Notes under the pieces: generated by a model
What the model saw: the letters and a program-made list of their open reading frames with translations, nothing else
What the model was told of the DNA's origin: nothing
Databases searched by the model: none
Part shown: piece after piece, positions 36,362 to 42,938 of the stretch
Numbering within the stretch: position 1 is the stretch's first letter
Layout of the letters: each line of letters begins with the position of its first letter
Program-made: the position numbers and the translations under genes
Origin: JARRJS01 sp037388885
GTDB taxonomy: Bacteria > Gemmatimonadota > Gemmatimonadetes > Longimicrobiales > RSA9
Length of the DNA stretch: 61,644 nt
NCBI GenBank assembly: GCA_037388885.1
Contig: JARRJS010000033.1
Location: 1-61,644, forward strand
Direction of reading: 5' to 3'

Positions 36362-37507
36362 ATGATGAACGGCAAGCAGAACGGGCGCGGTATGGAGACC
36401 ATCATAGTCGGCGGCGGACAGGCCGGGTTGTCCGTCGGGTACCACCTGGCCCGGCGCGGCATGAGCTTCACCATCCTCGAGGGGCGACAACGGATCGGCG
36501 ACGTCTGGCGCGAGCGATGGGACTCGCTCCGCCTGTTCACGCCCGCCGGCTTCAGCGGCCTCGATGGCATGCCGTTCCCGGCGCCGCGCCATTCCTTCCC
36601 CACCAAGGACGAGATGGCGGACTACCTGGAAACCTACGCAGCGCGTTTCGGTCTCCCGGTTCGCACCGGCATGCCGGTGAGCGGCTTGACCGGGCGGAAC
36701 GGCAGGTTCCAGGTGGAAGCGGGCGGGGAGCACCTCGTGGCGGACAACGTGGTCGTCGCCATGGCCAACTACCAGGAGCCACGCATTCCGCCGTTCGCGC
36801 CGGAGCTGGACCCGTCCATCGTCCAGGTCCACTCCTTCGACTACCGCAACCCGGGCCAGCTGCGCGACGGCCCGGTGCTCATCGTGGGCGCCGGCAATTC
36901 GGGGTCAGAGATCGCCATGGAGCTCGGGCGACGTCACAAGGTCTGGCTTTCCGGACGGGATACGGGTCAGCTGCCGTTCCGCGTCGACAGCCCGGTCGGC
37001 CGCGTGGCGGTGCCGATGGTGCTGAAGGGACTGTTCCACCGGGTGCTGACGGTGCGCACGCCCATCGGCCGAAAGGTGCGCCCGAAGGTGCTTCGCATCG
37101 GCGGCCCGCTGATACGGGTCCGGAACCGCGACATGGCCCGGCTGGGCATCGAGCGGGTGCCGCGGACCGCGAGAGTAGAAAATGGCCGACCGGTGCTGGA
37201 CGACGGCCGGGTGCTCGACGTCGCCAACGTCGTATGGTGCACCGGGTTCCGGCCCGGCTTCGACTGGATCGACCTGCCCGTCCTGGACGGAGACGAGCCG
37301 GTGCACCGGAGCGGGATCGTGGACACGCAGCCGGGACTCTACTTCGTCGGACTGCACTTCCTGCACGCCCTGTCCTCGGCCATGATCCACGGGGTCGGGC
37401 GCGACGCGGAGCGGGTGGCGAGCGCCATCGCGGCGCGGTCGGGCGAGGAGTCCGCCCGGCAGCCTTCGCGGCGTTCGTCGATAGCCTACGCCGCGGATAC
37501 GCGGTAG
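36362..37507 (+). CDS. FAD/NADP-dependent monooxygenase (flavin-containing, CzcO/YUCCA-like)
   Basis: The 381-residue product has the FAD motif VGGGQAGLS near its start, an NADPH motif VGAGNSGSEIAMELG (about 175-190), a linker VQVHSFDYRNP in place of the usual FxGxxxHxxxW, and a C-terminal VVWCTGFRPGFDWI. I use the ATG at 36362; 36365 and 36392 are alternatives, and no strong ribosome site decides. It lies directly after the TPR-LuxR regulator. Substrate unknown; Baeyer-Villiger or N-oxidation chemistry is possible. Confidence 0.9.
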   Translation: MMNGKQNGRGMETIIVGGGQAGLSVGYHLARRGMSFTILEGRQRIGDVWRERWDSLRLFTPAGFSGLDGMPFPAPRHSFPTKDEMADYLETYAARFGLPVRTGMPVSGLTGRNGRFQVEAGGEHLVADNVVVAMANYQEPRIPPFAPELDPSIVQVHSFDYRNPGQLRDGPVLIVGAGNSGSEIAMELGRRHKVWLSGRDTGQLPFRVDSPVGRVAVPMVLKGLFHRVLTVRTPIGRKVRPKVLRIGGPLIRVRNRDMARLGIERVPRTARVENGRPVLDDGRVLDVANVVWCTGFRPGFDWIDLPVLDGDEPVHRSGIVDTQPGLYFVGLHFLHALSSAMIHGVGRDAERVASAIAARSGEESARQPSRRSSIAYAADTR

Positions 37508-37575
37508 ACGCGCCGGTCGGGCTGCAGCCCCGCGGGCCAAGACGGCCGCGTCATGATTAACGGACGGACGTCGTC

Positions 37576-37604
37576 TTGACACGTGAATCTGTGGCGCGTA
37601 TCGT
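37576..37604 (+). promoter_or_regulatory. sigma-70-like promoter of the iron permease
   Basis: TTGACA (37576-37581), 17 bases, TATCGT (37599-37604). The start of transcription is expected near 37611, at the left edge of the Fur-like box. Confidence 0.75.
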
Positions 37605-37613
37605 GCGATCGGA

Positions 37614-37630
37614 TTGAGAATGAGTCTCAA
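37614..37630 (+). promoter_or_regulatory. Fur-like operator over the transcription start of FTR1
   Basis: TTGAGAATGAGTCTCAA has perfect 6-base arms (TTGAGA/TCTCAA) and follows the Fur 7-1-7 pattern TGAnAATnATTnTCA closely. Its place just after the -10 box suits repression by iron-loaded Fur. It stands 11 bases before the permease ATG. Confidence 0.7.
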
Positions 37631-37641
37631 CACCAATACGC

Positions 37642-38640
37642 ATGGCCCAAGAGAACACCTTAGATACGCCGGCACCGAGCAGCAGCCTGGTCCGCGTGGC
37701 GCTGACGCTTGCGGCAGCGGCCGTGGCCGTCGTGATGATCTGGCAGGCGGTGACGGCGGGTGGTGCCCCGGACCCGTTGGCGTCGAGGTCGGGGTCCGCG
37801 GTGGTGGATATCGGCGTGCTGGTGTTCCGGGAGGGTCTGGAAGCGATCCTGGTGCTGGCGGCCATCACGGCGACGATGGTGGGCGAGGCGCGGACGTACC
37901 GGAAGCCGGTGATGACGGGTGTGATCGTGGGGATCCTGGCGTCGTTGGCGACGTGGAAGATCGCAGTGGGGGTCGTGGACAGCCTGACGGAAAGTGTGTC
38001 GGCGCTGCAGGTACAGGCATTCACGGGGCTGCTGGCGATCCTGGTACTGCTGCTGGTGATGAACTGGTTCTTTCATCGTGTCTACTGGACCGGTTGGATC
38101 TCGGTGCACACGAAGCGGAAGAAGGAGCTTCTTCGGGACGTGACCGGGCCGGGCGGGTCGCGGCCCCGGGTCTTCTTCGGGCTGGCGCTGCTGGGTTTCA
38201 CATCGTTGTATCGGGAAGGCTTCGAGGTGGTGCTGTTTCTCCAGAACTACCGGTTGCGTCTGGGGGAGAGTCCGGTTCTCCACGGCGTGCTGATCGGGTC
38301 GGTGCTGACGGCGGTGGTGGCAGTGCTGACGTTTGCGGCCCACCGGCGTCTGCCCTATCGGAAGATGCTGGTGCTGACGGGCTTCCTGCTGGGCATCGTA
38401 TTGCTGGTGATGGTGGGGGAGCAGGCGCAGGAGATGCAGTTGGCGCACTGGCTTCCCACGACGACCATTCCCTGGCTGGCGGACATGATCCCGGGTTGGG
38501 CGCGGCTGTGGTTCGCGGTGTTCCCCACGGTGGAAACGCTGGCGGCGCAGGTGTTGGCGGCCGGGATGGTGCTGGCGTCGTACGCAGTCGTGCGGCGCCA
38601 GGTGGCGCGGGATATCCGGCGGGCGGCTGCGGCGGACTGA
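37642..38640 (+). CDS. FTR1-family high-affinity iron permease
   Basis: The 332-residue product has seven or eight membrane helices and two REXXE iron-binding motifs: REGLE (63-67) and REGFE (191-195). Both are hallmarks of FTR1/EfeU. It should carry iron across the inner membrane. No EfeO, EfeB, cupredoxin or multicopper oxidase gene is next to it, so its oxidising partner must be elsewhere. There is no Shine-Dalgarno sequence; the leader is about 31 bases and holds the Fur-like box. Confidence 0.95.
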   Translation: MAQENTLDTPAPSSSLVRVALTLAAAAVAVVMIWQAVTAGGAPDPLASRSGSAVVDIGVLVFREGLEAILVLAAITATMVGEARTYRKPVMTGVIVGILASLATWKIAVGVVDSLTESVSALQVQAFTGLLAILVLLLVMNWFFHRVYWTGWISVHTKRKKELLRDVTGPGGSRPRVFFGLALLGFTSLYREGFEVVLFLQNYRLRLGESPVLHGVLIGSVLTAVVAVLTFAAHRRLPYRKMLVLTGFLLGIVLLVMVGEQAQEMQLAHWLPTTTIPWLADMIPGWARLWFAVFPTVETLAAQVLAAGMVLASYAVVRRQVARDIRRAAAAD

Positions 38641-38652
38641 GCCACCCCGAAT

Positions 38653-38674
38653 CCGAGCTCCGGCTCGAGCTCGG
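38653..38674. terminator. hairpin between convergent genes
   Basis: CCGAGCTC and GAGCTCGG pair around CGGCTC, between the iron permease stop and the end of the minus-strand membrane gene. No U-tract. Confidence 0.5.
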
Positions 38675-38677
38675 GAA

Positions 38678-39301
38678 TCACACCCAAAGGCCGACGAGGG
38701 AAACCAGCAAGACGGCCAGGCCGGTCACGATGAGGACGTCGCCGGACCGGGTGGGCAGCAGAGCGAACGCAGCGCCGAGGGCATGCCGCAGCGCGCGCCG
38801 GAAGCGTCGAGCAAGCCAGCCCAGGAGCACCCACCAGCCGCCCGTCACCGCCCCGGCCAGGACGCCCATCGTCACCCAGTAGGCCGTGGGGTGCCCCGTT
38901 CCTCGCATGCCAATGTGCCGCGCCAGCAGGCCTTCGAGCATGCCGCCCGTCTGCGATGCGCGCCAGACCAGGGTCGCGGGGCCGAGGAGCAGCACGAGCA
39001 GGGCGACGCCGACGGCGAGCCACCAACCCCGCGCCGCCGAGCCGATCGCGGCGCGAGGCACGATGTCCGGCCCGCCTGCAGCAGGCCATGCCCCGGGCGG
39101 GCCCAGACGCTCCAGCACGTCCGTCACGTCCTCGGTCGTCGCGCGCTTCAGGCACCGCGCCACCAGAACCGCTCGCACGTGCTCCCTCAGGTCCGCGACG
39201 GCGTCGTCGGCGTCCACGTCCGTCCGGTCTGCAAACGACCGTCGCGCTTCGGTCAGGTAGGCCTCCAACGCTGAGCGCGCTCCTTCCGTCAGCTTCGTCA
39301 T
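38678..39301 (-). CDS. HAAS-domain membrane protein (DUF1700-like)
   Basis: The 207-residue product has an N-terminal helical domain (about 1-70, LEAYLTEARRSFAD...DAVADLREHVRAVLVARCL...VLERLGPPGAW). It matches the HAAS signalling domain that normally meets a PadR-type regulator. Three or four membrane helices follow. No PadR gene is adjacent, which is unusual. ATG 39301 is chosen because the domain starts there; the ribosome site is weak. Confidence 0.78.
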   Translation of the reverse strand: MTKLTEGARSALEAYLTEARRSFADRTDVDADDAVADLREHVRAVLVARCLKRATTEDVTDVLERLGPPGAWPAAGGPDIVPRAAIGSAARGWWLAVGVALLVLLLGPATLVWRASQTGGMLEGLLARHIGMRGTGHPTAYWVTMGVLAGAVTGGWWVLLGWLARRFRRALRHALGAAFALLPTRSGDVLIVTGLAVLLVSLVGLWV

Positions 39302-39390
39302 GGTCGAATCTCGATGTTTCCGGGCTGCGCATGATCCGGCCGACTCACCTTGGATAAATCGTGCCTTCCGGCATCGCGAGCCCGTGTCGA

Positions 39391-39418
39391 TTCTCCCGCA
39401 CGTCGTTCGACGTATAAT
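39391..39418 (+). promoter_or_regulatory. promoter of the VOC-family gene
   Basis: TTCTCC, 16 bases, then a perfect TATAAT (39413-39418). The leader to ATG 39513 is about 88 bases. Confidence 0.55.
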
Positions 39419-39512
39419 TGAAAACGGGACACGGTTTCGACGCGGCGCCCTCCCCTGCAAGCGCCGCGGCCTGCCGCTGCAACCAACCGACGAACACGAA
39501 GGAGAGTGAGAC

Positions 39513-40016
39513 ATGGCTTCCAGCGTCACGGCGACCGGAAGCGGCAAGATCATCCCGCACCTCTGGTTCGAGAAGGAGGCGGCGGAGGCGGCGAACTTCT
39601 ACGTGTCGCTGTTCCCTGACTCGCACGTGGATTTCGTATCACCGCTACAGGCCGACTCGCCCAGCGGCCCGGCGGGGTCCGTCCAGCTGGTGCGGTTCAC
39701 CCTGGCCGGCCAGCCGTTCATGGCCATCAGCGCCGGCCCCCTGGACCCGTTCAATCACGCCATCTCGTTCTTCGTGAACTGCGGCGACCAGGCCGAGGTC
39801 GACCACCTGTGGGAGGCTCTGTCGGATGGCGGCACGATCGAGCAGTGCGGCTGGGTGCGCGACCGCTGGGGCGTCTGCTGGCAGATCGTGCCGACCGCGC
39901 TCGGCAGGATGATGGGCGACCCCGATCCGGCGCGCGTCCGCCGCGTGACGGAAGCGATGCTCAAGATGAAGAAGCTCGACATCGCGGGTCTGGAAAAGGC
40001 GTACAGCGGGGCGTGA
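39513..40016 (+). CDS. VOC-superfamily protein, PhnB-like
   Basis: The 167-residue product starts at ATG after GAAGGAGAGTGAG. KIIPHLWFEKEAAEAANFYVSLFPDS, GQPFMAISAGP, NHAISFFVNC and DRWGVCWQIVPTAL are the marks of the PhnB group, often annotated as 3-demethylubiquinone methyltransferase-like. Enzymatic activity is unproven for most members. It stands alone; convergent with carbonic anhydrase. Confidence 0.92.
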   Translation: MASSVTATGSGKIIPHLWFEKEAAEAANFYVSLFPDSHVDFVSPLQADSPSGPAGSVQLVRFTLAGQPFMAISAGPLDPFNHAISFFVNCGDQAEVDHLWEALSDGGTIEQCGWVRDRWGVCWQIVPTALGRMMGDPDPARVRRVTEAMLKMKKLDIAGLEKAYSGA

Positions 40017-40026
40017 CCGCGTCGCC

Positions 40027-40635
40027 TCAGCGCCCGGCCTGAGGCACGAAGCGGGCGCTGTCCACGTCCAGGACCTCCAGCGCGCCTTCCTCCACGATGT
40101 AGTGCCAGCCGTGCAGCGCGAGCCGGTCCGCGTCCACCGCGTCGCGCACGAACGGGAAATCCATCAGGCGCTTGAGCTGCACGACGACGCTGCGCTGCTC
40201 CGTTCGCCGCAGCATGGCCTCGTTCAGGGGCCCCTCCAGCATCGCCGCCTCGGCGAGCCGCACCCAGCGCCGGACGTGCGGCGCGCTGTCCGGCGGCTCG
40301 TACAGAGCGCGGATGGCGCCGCAATGCGAGTGGCCGCACACGACGATGTCCCGGACGCCCAGGATCAGCACGGCGTACTCGATGGCGCTGGACACACCGT
40401 GGTGCGCCTGGTCCGTTTCGTACGGCGGCACCAGGGCGCCCACGTTGCGCACGACGAACAGGTCACCGGGGTCTGCGTCGGTGAGGAGTGATGGGATCAC
40501 GCGGGAGTCCGAGCAGCCGATGAAGAGCGTACGGGGCCGCTGGCCGTCCGACACCAGGCGCCGGAACCGTTCCGCCATGTCCGGGAAAACGGACCTGCGA
40601 AAGCGGTCGTGGCCACGGATGAGCTGCTCGGTCAT
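40027..40635 (-). CDS. beta-class carbonic anhydrase
   Basis: The 202-residue product interconverts CO2 and bicarbonate. Zinc ligands C41, H102 and C105 lie in GCSDSR and CGHSHCGA, with D43 and R45 forming the catalytic dyad. FVVRNVGALVPPYE and SAIEYAVLILGV are also typical. ATG 40635 follows AGGAAGG; an in-frame extension to 40740 would read through the intergenic region. It is divergent from the fluoride-controlled operon. Confidence 0.95.
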   Translation of the reverse strand: MTEQLIRGHDRFRRSVFPDMAERFRRLVSDGQRPRTLFIGCSDSRVIPSLLTDADPGDLFVVRNVGALVPPYETDQAHHGVSSAIEYAVLILGVRDIVVCGHSHCGAIRALYEPPDSAPHVRRWVRLAEAAMLEGPLNEAMLRRTEQRSVVVQLKRLMDFPFVRDAVDADRLALHGWHYIVEEGALEVLDVDSARFVPQAGR

Positions 40636-40723
40636 GGGTCCTTCCTGTTGCGGGGAGCGTTGGAGCCGGCCGCGCCGGATGCAACGACGGTGCAACGGGA
40701 AGACCCCCGGCGCAATCCGGAGG

Positions 40724-40752
40724 TTGTCGACTCGCCACACTTTTTCTATCTT
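40724..40752 (+). promoter_or_regulatory. promoter of the fluoride-responsive operon
   Basis: TTGTCG (40724-40729), 17 bases, TATCTT (40747-40752). The expected start near 40759 falls just before the riboswitch. Confidence 0.65.
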
Positions 40753-40765
40753 CGGGTCAGCAATC

Positions 40766-40816
40766 GAAGGCGAAGGAGTTCGCCTGGATGCGGCCGCTGG
40801 CCGCTGATGACTCCTC
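40766..40816 (+). ncRNA. fluoride riboswitch (crcB motif)
   Basis: All parts of the aptamer are visible. P1 is GGCG/CGCC (40769-40772 with 40781-40784). The pseudoknot is GGAGT (40775-40779) with ACTCC (40810-40814). P2 is CGGCC-GCT-GGCCG (40791-40803), followed by the conserved CTGATGA. It precedes a CrcB fluoride channel gene, the standard target. The only clear departure from the usual sequence is GAAGG where GATGG is common. The terminator at 40813 shares CC (40813-40814) with the pseudoknot. Confidence 0.92.
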
Positions 40817-40848
40817 CTTCCGGCGCCGGCCGGTCGGGGGCTTTTTTT
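40813..40848 (+). terminator. riboswitch-controlled intrinsic terminator
   Basis: CCTCC (40813-40817) pairs with GGGGG (40836-40840), one U-G pair included. Inside it CCGGC (40820-40824) pairs with GCCGG (40829-40833), and seven T follow (40842-40848). The outer strand overlaps the pseudoknot strand ACTCC, so fluoride binding should weaken the terminator and turn the operon on. Confidence 0.75.
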
Positions 40849-40859
40849 GTGGAGGTCGG

Positions 40860-41243
40860 ATGGTTCTGTTGTACATCGCGCTGGGTGGTGCAGTGGGCGC
40901 GGTCGCCCGCTACGGAGTGGGCGGCTGGGTGCAGGCGCGTGCGGGCTTCGGGTTTCCCTGGGGCACGCTCGTGGTCAATGTGCTGGGTGCGCTGCTGATC
41001 GGGTTCGCGCTCCGGTACCTGGAAGCCGTGCGGCTGTCGGCCGAGGCGCGTGCGTTCGTCATCATCGGCCTGCTGGGCGCCTTCACCACGTTCAGCACTT
41101 TCAGCTACGAGACCGTCGCGTTGTTGGAGGATGGTGAGTGGCTGCGGGCCGGGGCGTACGCCCTTGGCAGCCTCGTCCTGGGGCTCGCGGCCGTCGTCGT
41201 CGGACTCACCGCCGCGAGCTACGTCCTGCAAGCGAGAGGTTGA
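40860..41243 (+). CDS. crcB: CrcB/FluC fluoride channel
   Basis: The 127-residue product has four membrane helices and the family signatures GGAVGAVARYGVGGW, GTLVVNVLGALLIGF and GLLGAFTTFSTFSYE. It exports fluoride as a dual-topology dimer. ATG 40860 follows GGAGG (40851-40855); a longer in-frame start at 40788 lies inside the riboswitch and should be rejected. It is co-transcribed with a DUF190 gene and an unknown gene. Confidence 0.96.
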   Translation: MVLLYIALGGAVGAVARYGVGGWVQARAGFGFPWGTLVVNVLGALLIGFALRYLEAVRLSAEARAFVIIGLLGAFTTFSTFSYETVALLEDGEWLRAGAYALGSLVLGLAAVVVGLTAASYVLQARG

Positions 41244-41245
41244 CC

Positions 41246-41629
41246 ATGTCGCAACGGTTCGAGGGTGAACGGACGCTCATGCGCATCTTCATGGGGGAGA
41301 ACGACCGCGCGCTCGAAGGAGCCTACGCCGGCAAGCCGCTCTATCAGGCGTTGCTGAACCTGCTGCGGCAGCGGGGCTTCGCCGGTGCTACCGTGCTGCG
41401 CGGCATCGCCGGCTTCGGGGCCACGGCGAAGGTACACACGGACAAGATCCTGCGCCTGTCGCTGGACCTGCCCATCGTCCTCGAAGTGGTCGAAGAAGAG
41501 GAGAAGATCGAGGCGATCCTGCCGGAGCTGGACCGGCTGATCGGCGGTGGCCTGATCACGTTGGAGCGGGCGCACGTGATCCTGTACCGGCCGGCGGGGA
41601 AGGCGAATGGCGACGCATCAGAGCGATGA
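41246..41629 (+). CDS. DUF190 (PII-like) protein of the fluoride operon
   Basis: The 127-residue product starts 2 bases after crcB. GERTLMRIFMGENDRALEGAYAGKPLYQALLNLLRQRGFAGATVLRGIAGFGA is the DUF190 pattern, with a ferredoxin-like fold akin to PII signalling proteins. DUF190 often accompanies crcB; a regulatory role on the channel is suspected but not shown. It overlaps the next gene by four bases. Confidence 0.94.
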   Translation: MSQRFEGERTLMRIFMGENDRALEGAYAGKPLYQALLNLLRQRGFAGATVLRGIAGFGATAKVHTDKILRLSLDLPIVLEVVEEEEKIEAILPELDRLIGGGLITLERAHVILYRPAGKANGDASER

Positions 41630-42063
41630 GCATACTGCCGGGGGGTGATGCCGTGCGGCTCACGGATTCCCAGCGGCGCCACCTGGCTCTCCTGCTCGAC
41701 CGGCTGATCCGCGAGACGCGGGACCGGCTGGAGGCGCCGGGTCTCTCCGCCGTCGACGACCGGGATGGGACCGCCGTACGCGATGCGCTGGAAAAGCTGC
41801 TGCGCGAGGCCGAGGACGCGGCAGGCCGGTTGGGCCTGCGCATGGCCGAACGGAACGGCGACGTGCGGCGGGAGATGGCCGCATGGTCCACCAGCTGGTG
41901 GTCCACCGTGCTGGATGCGCGGCCCGCGGCGTTGCGCGCGTACGGTCGCGTGGACGAGGAGGCCGCCGAGGTGCTGGCGGTCGTGGTGGACCGGCTCGCC
42001 GACCGGTTGTACCAGCTGGTCAGGCTCACGGAGAACGCCGACAACGGCAACGCAGGCCCGTGA
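41626..42063 (+). CDS. unknown helical protein, third gene of the fluoride operon
   Basis: The 145-residue product begins at ATG 41626, overlapping the DUF190 stop (ATGA). It is highly charged and helical (RRHLALLLDRLIRETRDRLE, DALEKLLREAEDAAGRLGLR, DRLADRLYQLVRL), without signal peptide, membrane helix or known motif. Its position in a fluoride-induced transcript is the only functional clue. I do not recognise the family. Confidence 0.78.
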   Translation: MSILPGGDAVRLTDSQRRHLALLLDRLIRETRDRLEAPGLSAVDDRDGTAVRDALEKLLREAEDAAGRLGLRMAERNGDVRREMAAWSTSWWSTVLDARPAALRAYGRVDEEAAEVLAVVVDRLADRLYQLVRLTENADNGNAGP

Positions 42064-42096
42064 GCCACCCGCCTCTCGCCTCGCCGCCCGCCGGCG

Positions 42097-42705
42097 CTAG
42101 GCGAAATGTGCGATCCCGGTCGTGAGTAGATAGGCTCCGAGTCCCGCCAACACGGCGGCGGACACCGACAACAGGACCCGCTGGCCCCGGGCTCCCAGGA
42201 AGCGGGCGGTGCCGGCGAGAACGATGAATGCGCCCGTCGTCGTTACCAGCACGCCGTAGAACGTGACCAGTAACGCCACGGCGTGGGCCGGCTGCTGGCG
42301 CCAGGCTGCGAGCAGGGCGGGGCCCAGGATGAACGCCCAGCCCAGGTAGGCGTTCGGGTTGAGCAGATTCACGAGCACCGCCTGGAAGAGGGTACGGGGT
42401 GCGGAGCCGGACAGGTCCGGCGCGGCACCTTCACGCGTCTGCCGAAGCGTGGACCAGGCGAGGTAGAGGAGCAGGATGCCGCCTGCGACCCGGAGCCCCT
42501 GCTGCGCCCGCGGAGAGAGCTGCCCCACGACCAGCAGCACGACGAGCGCGATGGGCCCGTCGCTCAACAGCGGCGACAGACAGGCCGGGAGCGTGCGCTT
42601 CCATCCCGTCGCCAGCGTGCGGGAGAGCAGGAAGGCCTGCAGAGGTCCCGGCTGGACCCCTGCAGCGAACGCGTAGCTGCCGGCGAACAGGATGTACTGA
42701 AGCAT
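42097..42705 (-). CDS. LysE/RhtB-family amino-acid exporter
   Basis: The 202-residue product has six hydrophobic segments and the family's opening GVQPGPLQAFLLSRTLATGWKRTLPACLSPLLSDGP (GxxPGP and SDGP motifs). A consensus TATAAT ends only 9 bases before the ATG and there is no Shine-Dalgarno sequence, so the mRNA may be leaderless. Exported substrate unknown. Confidence 0.92.
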   Translation of the reverse strand: MLQYILFAGSYAFAAGVQPGPLQAFLLSRTLATGWKRTLPACLSPLLSDGPIALVVLLVVGQLSPRAQQGLRVAGGILLLYLAWSTLRQTREGAAPDLSGSAPRTLFQAVLVNLLNPNAYLGWAFILGPALLAAWRQQPAHAVALLVTFYGVLVTTTGAFIVLAGTARFLGARGQRVLLSVSAAVLAGLGAYLLTTGIAHFA

Positions 42706-42714
42706 GGCGTGGGC

Positions 42715-42720
42715 ATTATA
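42715..42720 (-). promoter_or_regulatory. consensus -10 box immediately before the LysE gene
   Basis: TATAAT on the minus strand, 9 bases before the ATG. The expected start is about 42708, giving a leader of 2-3 bases. The -35 position falls inside the heptamer repeats (TACCTG), a poor match. Confidence 0.6.
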
Positions 42721-42730
42721 GCCCGAACTT

Positions 42731-42938
42731 CAGGTAGCAGGTAGCAGGTAGCAGCACAGAGTCCGTTCGGTACGCGTGACACCGGTTGAGCGCCTGCCTT
42801 CGTCGTGGGGCGCCTGGGGCAAGCAGCCGGCTCATACCCGGCCTCGAGGGCGTACGCGACAGCGGGAGCCGCTCGACCGGCAAGTGGCGCACGCCGGAGG
42901 CGGTGAGCTGCCACCTGCTACCTGCTACCTGCTACCTG
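42731..42938. repeat. element bounded by inverted TAGCAGG heptamer arrays
   Basis: The left array (42731-42754) is CAGG, two TAGCAGG units and TAGCAG. The right array (42914-42939) is three CCTGCTA units and CCTGC. A 24-base stretch is exactly repeated in inverted orientation (42731-42754 and 42915-42938), flanking 160 unique bases without a gene. The right array supplies the last codons and stop of the gene at 42918; the left array fills the -35 region of the LysE gene. Confidence 0.85.

Noticed and set aside
37515..37560. Palindrome GGGCTGCAGCCC after the flavin monooxygenase as a terminator
   Set aside because: No loop or U-tract, and short GC-rich palindromes are expected by chance at this composition.
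40788..40860. Longer in-frame start for crcB
   Set aside because: The extension would be translated from the riboswitch and terminator; the ATG at 40860 has GGAGG and matches family length.
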